A stretch of DNA of 37,929 bases, taken from NCBI GenBank assembly GCA_002077045.2, contig KZ111151.1:318433-356361 (forward strand), written 5' to 3'. Positions within the stretch are counted from its first letter, which is position 1. Each line of letters opens with the position of its first letter. The stretch comes from Rachicladosporium sp. CCFEE 5018 (lineage: Eukaryota > Ascomycota > Dothideomycetes > Cladosporiales > Cladosporiaceae). Both the position numbers and the translations under genes were made by a program. This document shows, piece by piece, positions 9,858 through 19,210 of the stretch. The notes under the pieces were generated by a model. It had not been told where the DNA came from. It made no database searches and was given only the letters and a program-made list of their open reading frames with translations.

Positions 9858-10099
9858 GGCTGAAAAGTATCAGCCGCAATGGCACGCTGTCCTCAACGGA
9901 GGCGAGATCGTTGACGTGTTGTCGAGTCTCGAGGTATTGCCGCCAGTGTGTGTATTGTCAGGCATGTGTATGTGCCTCAGGCAAGATAACTGCCAAGACT
10001 GCGCACACCAACTTTTGCGGAGCCCGACAATTCAAGTCCCTTTGACTTCACCACGACCAGCCTTCGACATCCACCACTAACCCCGACACAACCGCAATC
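9858..10099. promoter_or_regulatory. Divergent promoter SNF8 / RPL7
   Basis: 242 bases separate the two start codons. The RPL7 side carries a pyrimidine-rich leader (CAAGTCCCTTTGACTTCACC and similar), typical of ribosomal protein genes. No defined factor site was recognised. Confidence 0.5.
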
Positions 10100-11391
10100 A
10101 TGGTCGCCCAGAAGTCCACCGGAACCAAGAAGGCCTCGACCGGAGCCACCAAGACGTATGTCAACCTCATTCCCAGCCTAAGCGCCGGGTGAGGAAGCGC
10201 AACGCAGTCGGTCTGCTGCAACTCGCATGCTCGACGAAAAGCACTCTCGGCTTCGATCCTGCGCGATGTCAGCAATGGCTCGTCAGAATGCGAGCGCCTG
10301 AATGAGAGGGACAATGTGCCTTTGGCATAGTCGATGTTGTCACACAACATCAGACAAACATACCCAGTGCTTTGCGGAGAATGCATGAGAGCCAGCAGAC
10401 CACTGTGCCGCACTTCTTCGCTCGGAGCCAACCGCCTCTTGAGGTGTGTGCTCTCGCAGACCGACTGACATACTCGTTACAGGAGCGTCCCCACCAAGGA
10501 CCAGATTCTGGTGCCTGAGACTCTGCTCAAGAAGCGCAAGAGTCAGGAGAAGGAGCGCGCTGAGAAGGCCGCCGAGCGTGACACCCGCAAGAAGGTAAGC
10601 ATATTTCCTGAAGGTACCCGGTTGCAGTGATTATACCTACCCATCCTTCACGACTAGCTTCGGCAATGTTGTCGTTTTGTTAACCATCTTTCGGATATGA
10701 GCAACTCAATATGCACTGTATGCTGCAACTACATAGTGACTGTCACTGACATCAGCAACAGGACTCGAAGACCAAGCGCGAGACCATCTTCAAGCGCGCC
10801 GAGTCCTACGTCAAGGAGTACCGCGATGCCGAGCGCGAGAAGATCCGCCTCCACCGCGTCGCCAAGCAGGAGGGCAGCTACTTCGTCCCCGCCGAGCCCA
10901 AGCTAGTCTTCGTCGTCCGCATCAAGGGTATCAACAAGATCGACCCCAAGAAGCGCAAGACCCTGCAACTCCTCCGTCTCCTTCAGATCAACAACGGCGT
11001 CTTCATCCGCCTCACAAAAGCCACCACCGAGATGCTCAAGATCGTCGAGCCGTTCGTCGCCTACGGCTACCCTAACCTGAAGTCCGTCCGCGAGCTCATC
11101 TACAAGCGCGGGTATGCGAAGACCTCGCAAAAGCAGCGCATCCCTCTCACCGACAACGCGATCATTGAGGAGCACCTTGGCAAATTCGGCATTGTGTGCA
11201 TGGAGGACCTGATCCACGAGATCTACATGGTCGGACCCAACTTCAAGGCTGCTAGCAACTTCTTGTGGCCATTCAAGCTCAGCAACCCTACTGGTGGGTT
11301 CAGGACGCGCAAGTTCAGGCATTTCGTTGAAGGTGGTGACTTGGGAAATCGGGAGGAGAACATCAACGCTCTCATCAAGCAGATGAACTAG
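10100..11391 (+). CDS. RPL7: 60S ribosomal protein L7 (uL30), three exons
   Basis: Large-subunit ribosomal protein. Exons are 10100-10155, 10483-10594 and 10762-11391, giving 265 residues. Exon 1 encodes a Lys/Thr-rich tail (MVAQKSTGTKKASTG) that makes the protein about 15 residues longer than the usual 248-250. Exon 2 holds PTKDQILVPETLLKKRKSQEK. Exon 3 has the L30 core (KLVFVVRIKGINKI, LQLLRLLQINNGVF, IIEEHLGKFGIVCMEDLIHEI) and ends LGNREENINALIKQMN. Intron 1 is long (327 nt, GTATGT...TTACAG). Intron 2 is 167 nt (GTAAGC...CAACAG) and carries a likely snoRNA. In yeast the two RPL7 genes also host snoRNAs in introns. Confidence 0.97.
10627..10750 (+). ncRNA. Candidate intronic C/D snoRNA (snR39/snR59, U32/U51 type)
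   Basis: Bases 10683-10694 (ACCATCTTTCGG) inside RPL7 intron 2 are a 12-nt antisense match to the conserved 25S/28S rRNA stretch CCGAAAGATGGT. This is the target of human U32/U51 and, as I recall, yeast snR39/snR59 (25S A807), and the yeast snoRNAs sit in RPL7 introns. A C-box-like GTGATTA (10627-10633, one mismatch to RTGATGA) and a D-box CTGA (10746-10749) flank it, with a possible GTTGC (10621-10625) / GCAAC (10755-10759) end stem. A D' box is weak (ATGA 10697-10700), and the CTGAC may simply be the intron branch site. Target match is convincing; ends are uncertain. Confidence 0.5.
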
Positions 11392-11575
11392 ATTAGATCT
11401 AGTTGTCGGGGTACATAGTCGGAGTCAAGCAACGCAGGCACGCAGCAGGCACGATGGCCGCTACTGCTCAGACAGCGTCAAAAAGCAATACACGCCGATG
11501 CATCAATCATGTCTCATGGCCATTCAGATACATCTATGTGTTTATCGTCCATCTCATCACCTCATATCCATAGTC

Positions 11576-13801
11576 CTACACCGCGACAGCCTCCCCAATA
11601 GCCTTAGCCAACCTCCTGTACTCCTTCAACAGCTCGTCAACTTCCCCGATCCTCAACTCCCCAGCATCCTTGACTTCCAGAAACCTCTTCCTAGGCGGCT
11701 TGATCTTCCTAAGCTCTGCTAACGCTTCGACGGCGTTCAAATCATCTTCGCCCGTGCTAGCCTCTGTCGTCACCAACGCTTTGTTCGTCATTGCTGTCGG
11801 CGCGCTTTTCTCTAACGTAGGTGTCGGCGGTTGGCTGCCAGTCTTGGGCACGTTCCCGCCTCCGAATCGCGGAAAGGAGGGCACACCGAAGCGATTGAGT
11901 GGATTGAGCGAGTTCATGAAGTTCGCTGCTGCTTGTAACGGCTGCTCGTCTTTCTCTTTCTCCTTCTCCACTGGCTGGGAGAACGCGACGCGTTTGGCGC
12001 TACTGCCTGACTTTGTTGAATCGACACTTGTGTCTCGAAGCGGTTTACGGCCTGCGAGTAGCTCGAGCATCTTGTTCTCTGATGCTGAGGTCGAGGTCGG
12101 CGGCTTAGTGAGAAGAGGATCTTCGGTGAGGGCGGGTGAGGATTGTCCGCTCATGTGCTCGTCTTCGTCTATCGGCGAGACAGGCGAAGAGACCAATCTC
12201 CGGGCGTCTTCAAGTGTTTTGGGAAGTGGTGAATTGTCCGGCACTTGGTCTTTGAAACGGCCGAAGAGTGTCTTCAGACTTGTCTCCAGAGTGCCATTGA
12301 TGCTATCGTAGACTTTGTCGGCTGCGTTGAGAAAGTTGTCGCGGGAGGCTTCAAGACGATCGGCTTGAGCCTGGACCATGCTGCTGATCTTACGGTTGGG
12401 CGGTGCAGGCCGGACGGGTGTTGTAGGTAAAGGGAGCGGGAGAGGTTTGGTGCTTTGATCTGATGAAACTGCCGATATTTGTGAGGTCTCAGGCTTGAGC
12501 GCGTGGGGGGTGGCGGTCTGCAGCATGGACTGCTTCTCTGTGATTGGGGTCGATGGCCGCGAAGAGGACTTCGCTGGACCTTCTGGGAGTTCGTCAGGGC
12601 GTAGAGATGAAAGGTCGACAGTCTCCAAGAATGAGATCGAGGCTTCCAGGTTTACTAGGCAGTAGGCTGCTTCGCCATCGACTTTGCTAGACGCGCGGAA
12701 GCGTTGAATGAAGTTCAGATTACTGATCACGTTCAAGCCTTCGGGTGGTGTGGTGATCAGAGTGTAGATAAGTGTAGGCAATATCTCGTCTGCTGACGAC
12801 GAAGCTGGAAAGACTTGCGACAGTGTCTCAACAATGCTCTTGTGTGCTGCGGTGAGGTGCTGCAGTTTGCCAAGCGAGTGATGCTCATCATCCATCCGCT
12901 GCAGAGCTTCTCTTGCCGGAGCAAGCGATTCGAAAATCTGCGCCTCGTTATCCTCGGCGGTCTTTCGTATGTGATCAACCCCAGGCTCTTGATCCAGATG
13001 CAGCTCCTTCAGCCCAATGCCTACCAAAGAGAGTGCTGCGGTGCGAGACCTCAACTTGCCGTCCCTAGCATCGTCGTCTGTACTCCGGTGCTTCCAGATC
13101 CGCTCGTACATCTTCTCACATACACTGCGTTCGACTGCTTCCTCCAGTGCAAGTCGCTTCATCTCTAATGCTCTCCTGGCTTTCTTCCTCTGAGACACCT
13201 CGGATGGGGTCAGCATCTCGCCCCCGCTTAAGCTCGCTGGGCTATCTCCACGCTTCGCACCAGAGCCAGCTCGGGCTCCTGTCTTACCAGTTCGTGAGGC
13301 TGTAACGTCATCATCTCTGCGTCTGCCAATACGAGCAGTCAGGATCGCAATATGGGTCGAGATCTGCGAAGCTGCTCGCTCGTAGAAGTCCTGGAACATG
13401 TCTGACAAGACATCGGCTGACAACGGTGCTGGATGCACCTTCGCATTGAGACTTTCCAAGAAGCGTTCAGTAAGACTCCGTATCTCAATCGGCAGCTCAT
13501 CTAGAGCTGTGGGGAGCTTCAGCTCTGGCGTAGAGGTTTCCATTTCCGACGCCTCATGCTCGTCGTCAGCATGCCCGTTCTCGAAGACGTCCGATCGTGG
13601 ACCCTTCCCTGGCATGTCCGGCGCAGTATGGATATGTCTAGCTTCAGGTATTGTAGGGATGCCAGAGACTTGTATCGTGCTCGCTCGTTTGCGAGGTGAC
13701 AGAGGGTCTTGAGTGGGTGGTTCCATGCGTGTGAATGACCTGGACGGATGCAGCGCCTTGGGTCGTCCATCGCGAGAAGAGGTCGCAGTGCTTGTCGACA
13801 T
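11576..13801 (-). CDS. VPS9-domain protein, probable Rab5/Ypt51 guanine nucleotide exchange factor (MUK1/VPS9-like)
   Basis: Predicted 741-residue protein. The ATG at 13801 (GTCACCATGTCG) is preferred to one 13 codons upstream. Residues about 255-398 form a VPS9 domain: LSLVGIGLKELHL, SSSADEILPTLIYTLI and GEAAYCLVNLEASISFLETVD. Both catalytic positions known from Rabex-5 and Vps9 are present, Asp338 and Tyr380. A helical bundle precedes it (about 100-240, with a low-complexity insert at 160-200). The C-terminal half is Ser/Pro-rich and probably disordered. No C-terminal CUE domain is seen, which favours a Muk1-like rather than Vps9-like member. It would activate endosomal Rab5-type GTPases in vacuolar sorting. 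It is divergent from ATG15. Confidence 0.88.
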   Translation of the reverse strand: MSTSTATSSRDGRPKALHPSRSFTRMEPPTQDPLSPRKRASTIQVSGIPTIPEARHIHTAPDMPGKGPRSDVFENGHADDEHEASEMETSTPELKLPTALDELPIEIRSLTERFLESLNAKVHPAPLSADVLSDMFQDFYERAASQISTHIAILTARIGRRRDDDVTASRTGKTGARAGSGAKRGDSPASLSGGEMLTPSEVSQRKKARRALEMKRLALEEAVERSVCEKMYERIWKHRSTDDDARDGKLRSRTAALSLVGIGLKELHLDQEPGVDHIRKTAEDNEAQIFESLAPAREALQRMDDEHHSLGKLQHLTAAHKSIVETLSQVFPASSSADEILPTLIYTLITTPPEGLNVISNLNFIQRFRASSKVDGEAAYCLVNLEASISFLETVDLSSLRPDELPEGPAKSSSRPSTPITEKQSMLQTATPHALKPETSQISAVSSDQSTKPLPLPLPTTPVRPAPPNRKISSMVQAQADRLEASRDNFLNAADKVYDSINGTLETSLKTLFGRFKDQVPDNSPLPKTLEDARRLVSSPVSPIDEDEHMSGQSSPALTEDPLLTKPPTSTSASENKMLELLAGRKPLRDTSVDSTKSGSSAKRVAFSQPVEKEKEKDEQPLQAAANFMNSLNPLNRFGVPSFPRFGGGNVPKTGSQPPTPTLEKSAPTAMTNKALVTTEASTGEDDLNAVEALAELRKIKPPRKRFLEVKDAGELRIGEVDELLKEYRRLAKAIGEAVAV

Positions 13802-14282
13802 GGTGACGCCGTTCACGACGAGGTATCGCTCGATCAGCACTCCAGCTCCAAGCTCATCCTTTGCAATCTTGCAAAACTAGGACGTCAATGGACGGTAAAG
13901 TGAGGAAATGTGCTAAGCGAATGTATGAGACAAGAGATCCAGCTCTTCAGTCCCGTGAGTCCTCTCCGGTGGCAGCCTTAGCATGCCATGGGCTGCGTAA
14001 GGTTGCTCGTCACCAGAGGTTCCAGACAATGCAAGGACCCCACTCGCGCCTTCCCCATGTGAACCCTAACCCGAAGCCTGCAGTCACTGGTGCCGCCCGC
14101 GCATGACGATATGATGGGCCATGCATCACGACCAACAACAAACACCTCCATCATTCTTGCCGCCTAAGACAGCTAAGTCTCGTGACCTACGCGGACTTCC
14201 ATCTTCGCTGTAGAGTAGCCACATGCGATGCCTTATAAACTCGTCGCCCGCTCGAGCACGAGTGATTCCCTCTTACGCCACC
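13802..14282. promoter_or_regulatory. Divergent promoter VPS9-domain gene / ATG15
   Basis: About 480 bases between the two starts. The ATG15 frame is also open from an ATG at 14223. No convincing coding content or defined regulator site was found. Confidence 0.45.
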
Positions 14283-16244
14283 ATGTACGGTAGCCTAGTG
14301 CTGTACTTGTTGTTATGTTCTGCTGGATGGACCGACGCCGCGAGGACACCGAGGCAGAAAGCTGAGCAGAGGAATTCGAATGTGATCTTGCCACCTAGGC
14401 TTGAGCAGGATGTGGGAGATGCGGATCTGCCTAGAGCACTTGGCGAGAAGGTGTTCTCGCTAAGACACATCTACCATCATGGAGCACAGCGGTATCCGGA
14501 CTTGCACCGATATGTTGACGTCCCGAGTGAGGCGAAGTTATGGGTGACGGACGAGAGTGGCAACAAGGAGCTAGCTCCCACGACACTGCGCGCCAAGGCA
14601 GCAACGAGACGGATACAGCGGCTATCAGATCGCAAGAAGGAGACTCTAGATCACATACTGGAGTATGCTCAAGTGCATGGCGAATCCGCAAGTTTGCCGT
14701 CATCTGCTTGGACGACAGACGAGGTGGCGGGTCCGAATGTCACAGACAAGGAGACTGTAGTAAGCTTCGCGAAAATGGCGAACAATGCCTACACCGAGGG
14801 TATCACGCAGCCTGACTGGATGGAGGTTGGAGGCGGCTTCAACTATACCGAAGACTTTGGCTGGGAGAATGATGGACTTCGTGGACACATCTTCGCGGAC
14901 AACAAGAACGAGACCGTAGTGATTGGGCTGAAAGGCACTTCGATGGCAGTGTTCGATGGCGCAGGCACTACCGGACACGACAAGCTCAACGACAATCTAT
15001 TCGCCTCATGTTGCTGCGCGCAGGGCGGGCAGTACCTCTGGAAGCCAGTCTGTGACTGCATGACCGATACGTACACCTGCAACTCGACCTGCCTCGTCAA
15101 GAGCCTCAAGCAGAAGAGTCACTACTACACGGCAGTGCGAGATCTGTACCACAACGTGACTGAGCGATATCCGCATGCCGACATCTGGTTGACAGGGCAC
15201 TCTTTGGGAGGTGTTGTCAGCTCACTCCTGGGCTTGACGTACGGACTTCCCACACTGACCTTTGAAGCATATCCCGATGCTCTGGCAGCTAGTCGCTTGG
15301 GCTTGCCGATTCCCCCAGGCTACAAGATCGGTGCCCATCACACGAGACCAGAGACTGGCATATACCACTTCGGGCACACTGCAGATCCAATCTTCATGGG
15401 CACCTGCAATGCGGCATCAAGTTTATGTACCATTGGCGGCTACGCATTTCAGAGTCAATGCCACACCTCCATGGTGTGCACGTACGATACTGTAGAAGAC
15501 TTCGGCTGGCGCGTGGGTCTCGGGACTCATCGCATTACCAGTGTGATCAGAGACGTTTTGGAGAAGTACGATACTGTGCCGAAGTGCGAACAGGATATTG
15601 AGTGCCAAGACTGCTTCAATTGGAAGTTCTTCGAGAGCAACAGCAGTGAGACGACCACCACACGTTCTGCTACGAGTACCAAGACGAGTACGAGGACACG
15701 CACAGAGACTTGTAAGACGCCGGGCTGGTGGGGTTGCTTGGACGAAAGCACGACTACTTCTGGCTCCACGACCTCCACATCCTCGTCGTCGTCTAGTGAG
15801 AGCTCGACAACCACCTGCCACACCCCAGGCTGGTTCGGCTGTAAAGATGAGATCACTATCACAATCACCTCGTCGTCATCCTCGTCAACTTCAGCCGCCA
15901 CTCCGGCGCCAGCGCCGAGTGCCTCTACCACACCAGCACCCACTGCTTCAGCGACAAGTACCTCGATCTGCAAAACACCAGGCTGGCTTGGCTGCAATGA
16001 TCCCACCACCACACCTTCTTCGTCCTCAGCAACGCCCTCATCGACTCCTAAGCACACGACCGCCTCGCAAACCAGCACGACATGCACATCAGCAGACTGG
16101 TTCGGCTTCGTATGCGTGGACCCCTCATCTACTGAGTCCAAGGCGAAGCCTAGTAAGACCAGTACGCCGAAGAAGAAACGGAGATGCAGAGAACGGTATT
16201 GGTGGGGATGGTGTAAGATGGATGCGGAAAGGAATGATTTGTAG
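14283..16244 (+). CDS. ATG15: Autophagy phospholipase/lipase Atg15
   Basis: Vacuolar membrane-delivered lipase that lyses autophagic and multivesicular bodies. Start 14283 (CGCCACCATG) gives 653 residues; an ATG 20 codons upstream is possible. Residues 1-19 form the single N-terminal membrane anchor. The class 3 lipase core has Ser307 in GHSLGG, Asp368 in HTADPIF and His416 in THRIT. The Asp-His spacing (48) equals that of yeast Atg15 as I recall it. Several NxT/NxS glycosylation sites (for example NVT, NYT, NET, NST) fit a lumenal domain. After about residue 445 comes a Ser/Thr-rich tail with four Cys-rich modules of the form CxTPGWxGC and a basic WWGWCK end. No intron is needed. Confidence 0.95.
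   Translation: MYGSLVLYLLLCSAGWTDAARTPRQKAEQRNSNVILPPRLEQDVGDADLPRALGEKVFSLRHIYHHGAQRYPDLHRYVDVPSEAKLWVTDESGNKELAPTTLRAKAATRRIQRLSDRKKETLDHILEYAQVHGESASLPSSAWTTDEVAGPNVTDKETVVSFAKMANNAYTEGITQPDWMEVGGGFNYTEDFGWENDGLRGHIFADNKNETVVIGLKGTSMAVFDGAGTTGHDKLNDNLFASCCCAQGGQYLWKPVCDCMTDTYTCNSTCLVKSLKQKSHYYTAVRDLYHNVTERYPHADIWLTGHSLGGVVSSLLGLTYGLPTLTFEAYPDALAASRLGLPIPPGYKIGAHHTRPETGIYHFGHTADPIFMGTCNAASSLCTIGGYAFQSQCHTSMVCTYDTVEDFGWRVGLGTHRITSVIRDVLEKYDTVPKCEQDIECQDCFNWKFFESNSSETTTTRSATSTKTSTRTRTETCKTPGWWGCLDESTTTSGSTTSTSSSSSSESSTTTCHTPGWFGCKDEITITITSSSSSSTSAATPAPAPSASTTPAPTASATSTSICKTPGWLGCNDPTTTPSSSSATPSSTPKHTTASQTSTTCTSADWFGFVCVDPSSTESKAKPSKTSTPKKKRRCRERYWWGWCKMDAERNDL
15711..16115 (+). repeat. Four CxTPGWxGC modules in the Atg15 C-terminal tail
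   Basis: Coded modules at 15711-15737 (CKTPGWWGC), 15816-15842 (CHTPGWFGC), 15969-15995 (CKTPGWLGC) and a diverged one at 16083-16115 (CTSADWFGFVC). They are separated by Ser/Thr-rich linkers of 25-45 residues. Each module could form a small disulfide loop exposing Trp. Confidence 0.85.
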
Positions 16245-16491
16245 TGGGGACTAGGGCTTTGCATAGTACATGTACGGCGCATATGGGAGGGAACAGGGGA
16301 GGGGCTGATGACTTACGCAGATTTTGATGTAAGAGTACCGCATGAACGCTATTACCACCCTACAATTGTCAGACACACCCATGACCGTTCAAAGTGCTCG
16401 CGGCCGCAAGAGTTCCCGATTCATATGCATTGATTTGGTATCGACGTTGCGGTACTAAGACGCTATACGACGCACACACCACTTGCGGTCC

Positions 16492-18460
16492 TCACCGAGA
16501 CAGCACGCTCCTCATCGCCCGTCCCAGCCTCTCCACCCCATCCATCTCCCACTTCTGACATCTCCAAGCAACGAAGTAATCTGGCCGGACAAGCACACAC
16601 CCAGTCTCTTCCACCTCACGCAATTTCTCCCACTCCAGATACCGATCCGCCCACTGCTTGCCATACCCGATCGAGAAAGCCTCAAGTGGCACACCAAGCT
16701 CCGCGCTTACCTGCTTGGCAGCAGCGAGCCAGCCGTCGCCACCAATGCCAGTAAGCAGCGTGAACCGACCTTTGCCGGCGAGGTCGAGGGTCGAGATGGC
16801 TTTCGACGGCACAACATAGCTGAGCCAGGCGTGTGGGAGCCGAGCGCCAGGGTAGGTGGAGGGTTGGTAGTGCTCTACTGGATCTCGGGTGAATGCTGGG
16901 CGAGGTCCGGGTTCGTCGGCTGTGTATATGGCGGTTGAGGTGTAGCGTTGATTCATCTCGACTCCCAAACCGTGTTCTTCGCGGTCGATGAGCTTCAGCG
17001 CTGCTTGGAACTGAGCGCGACGTTTGAAGCCGGCTGGAGAGTCTTCTTTGAGTTCACGGAGAGCGGCAGCGCCGTCGGACGGGTTGGCTTCGAAATTTCC
17101 GAGCAGTCGCCAGATCTCGATGTGGTTTCGCAGGGAGGCGTTGGCTTGGAAGACGACGTTTTGACCGACAGGCTGACGCTCGGCATTGTAGGTGTCTAGT
17201 AAACCGCGACCGGCCCAGCCACGGTTAACGTAGGCGACTTTCCAGGCCAGGTTATGCGCGTCTTGGATGCAGGTGTTCGAGCCGAGACCGTGATTTGGAG
17301 GATGTCGATGGACTGCGTCACCGAGACAGAAGACGGAGCCTTTACTGTAGACGTTTGCGGATGTCTCATTGATCTGCCAGGTCGACACTCCCTTGATCTT
17401 GAACTCTATCGAATCGTCGCCTATAAGGTCGCGGACACGATCTACGTAGTCTTCTACGGGACGAGCTTTGCGCTCCGCTCCAGGCTTGGGGAAGATGATG
17501 CAGAGCCATTCGTGCCAGGGCTTGACCATGCGGATACAGCCTATCCAAGCGAAGTCTGGAGCTTCGCGGTCAGGTTGCAGGAGCCAGTGGAGATTGCCTT
17601 TACGGTCGTCGATTATGTGTGACATGTCGGCTTCGATGAGGAGATTGATGGCAAAGCCGCCACCGGGCTTCTCGGTGAAAGGGAGCCCGAGGGACTTGGC
17701 TATACGGCTACGGCCACCATCTGCGCCGAAGAGGTGCTTGCAGTGGATAGTATAGGTATGGTCTGAGACTAAGTCACGCAGGGTGCAGCGGACACCGCCA
17801 TGTTCTGAAATCTGGTCGAAAGAGACGAGCTCGGTGCTGAAGCGGCAGTGAAAGCCATTCTGTGAGGCATAGCGGGTCAAGAGTGGCTCGAGCAGAGTCT
17901 GAGGTAGGTCCAGGGGTTCAGATGGGCTTGCTAGCTCGTAGTCGCCCTGATACAGTCAGCGACCAGTAAGTAGACAGGGATTCAGAATTAAGTCTACCTT
18001 GCGTCTCGGCGAGTTGCCCCAGGAAAAGATGCGAGCGTACTCTTCGCCTGCCATACTATGAGACCATCGAGTATGGACCATGCAATCGCCCGAAGTACCG
18101 ATCTTGTAACATTCCTCGTCGAGTCCAATGTCGCGCAAACAATCTGAATCTTATTAGTCGAAGCTTGCGGACCTAGTCTCTCATTCTACAAACCTAAAGC
18201 TGCCATGTTTGTTATGTGAGCTCGTGGAGTGTCCGCATTGCTCGGCTGGTTGCTGATCATCAGCCCGCTCATACCTAAAGACTTGTGAGCTTTCGTCTCA
18301 GTGACAACTAGACGACATTGATACCATTCTGAGCAAGGAAGCAGCCCAACGAGCCTCCCGCCGGACCAGTGCCAACGATGAGGTAGTCTATGATCTTCTC
18401 GCTCTCGCCTTTAGCCTTTCGCAACGCTGGAGTGCCGTTGATGATCCCGTTGGCGGCCAT
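16492..18460 (-). CDS. FAD-dependent aromatic monooxygenase (phenol 2-monooxygenase type), four exons
   Basis: Predicted 605-residue flavoprotein that would hydroxylate a phenolic or polyketide aromatic ring with NAD(P)H and O2. Exons are 18460-18325, 18274-18194, 18143-17998 and 17946-16492; introns are 50, 50 and 51 nt and all phases close. The ADP-binding GxGxxG is Gly30-Gly35 (LIVGTGPAGGSL), the DG motif is about 195-198 (GADGGRSRIAK), and the GD motif contacting FAD ribityl is Gly330-Asp331 (GDAVHRHPPNHGLGSN). The C-terminal part ends GCVLVRPDYFVAWR, as in TfdB/polyketide hydroxylase relatives. It is the first gene of the accessory block and is divergent from the P450 gene. The substrate cannot be read from sequence. 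Confidence 0.92.
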
Positions 18461-19210
18461 TGCGACGAGCCTGGCCGAGTCGGTAGCCGATTGAACAGAG
18501 CGAGTCTGCCATATTGTACTCAGATGGATGCATGATTCAAGCCACGCTCGCGATCACCCCAGTACAGGATCCGCTCGTAGCCCAGTGTCACGAGGGGATG
18601 GCATGCTTCGTTGCCGATGGGGTTCGTGGGGTACCGAGGGTCCACTCGACTTGGACCGCATCGCATTAGGGCCAGCATTCAAGGTCATTGAGGGTAATGC
18701 CGACGTGCAAGACCAGATGTTATTGCTGTCAAAGCTCAAGCCGCAAAGGACCAGCTGAATGGCCTGTGAGCTGCTCATGTGGTCGCCCGTCGAACCTCAG
18801 GACCGGGGCAAAGCGACTGGGAGGAGGCCAGCGGCAGACAGAAATGCCAAGACGACTCCAACTCCTTCCCCTTTCCCAAGATGAAACCTTAGTTTATCGA
18901 CTCCCCCTACAGCTCACTCTCATGGCAGTACGGGAGCTGGGCGACAACTTCTCCAGTACTTTGCCAGACCTACTGGAGCTTTGTCATGTATAGACGGCCT
19001 GGTCGCGCCACTGCCGCTTAGTAGATCAACAGACATGGGGTTCGATGCGGGGATGCATCTGACCCCATGGAGAGCTGGGCGCTCACTGTAGGACGTGTCC
19101 GCATATGAGCAAGGGCGAGGCAAGTCTCGTAGTAGGAAAGCGTTGATCTACTGTTCCTTTGGCTCTGGTTACATCTTCCTCATCGCTGAGCACATACAAG
19201 CCAGCCTAAG
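18461..19210. promoter_or_regulatory. Divergent promoter FAD monooxygenase / P450
   Basis: 750 bases between two divergent cluster genes, probably controlling both. A CGGTAGCCG inverted triplet (CGG-N3-CCG, 18481-18489) resembles sites bound by Zn2Cys6 regulators, but it lies only about 20 bases from the monooxygenase ATG. Short frames here have no recognisable product. Confidence 0.45.

Noticed and set aside
15527..16282. 251-codon minus frame opposite ATG15
   Set aside because: It is the antisense of the Ser/Thr-rich repeat tail, and its Val/Glu low complexity is explained by that.
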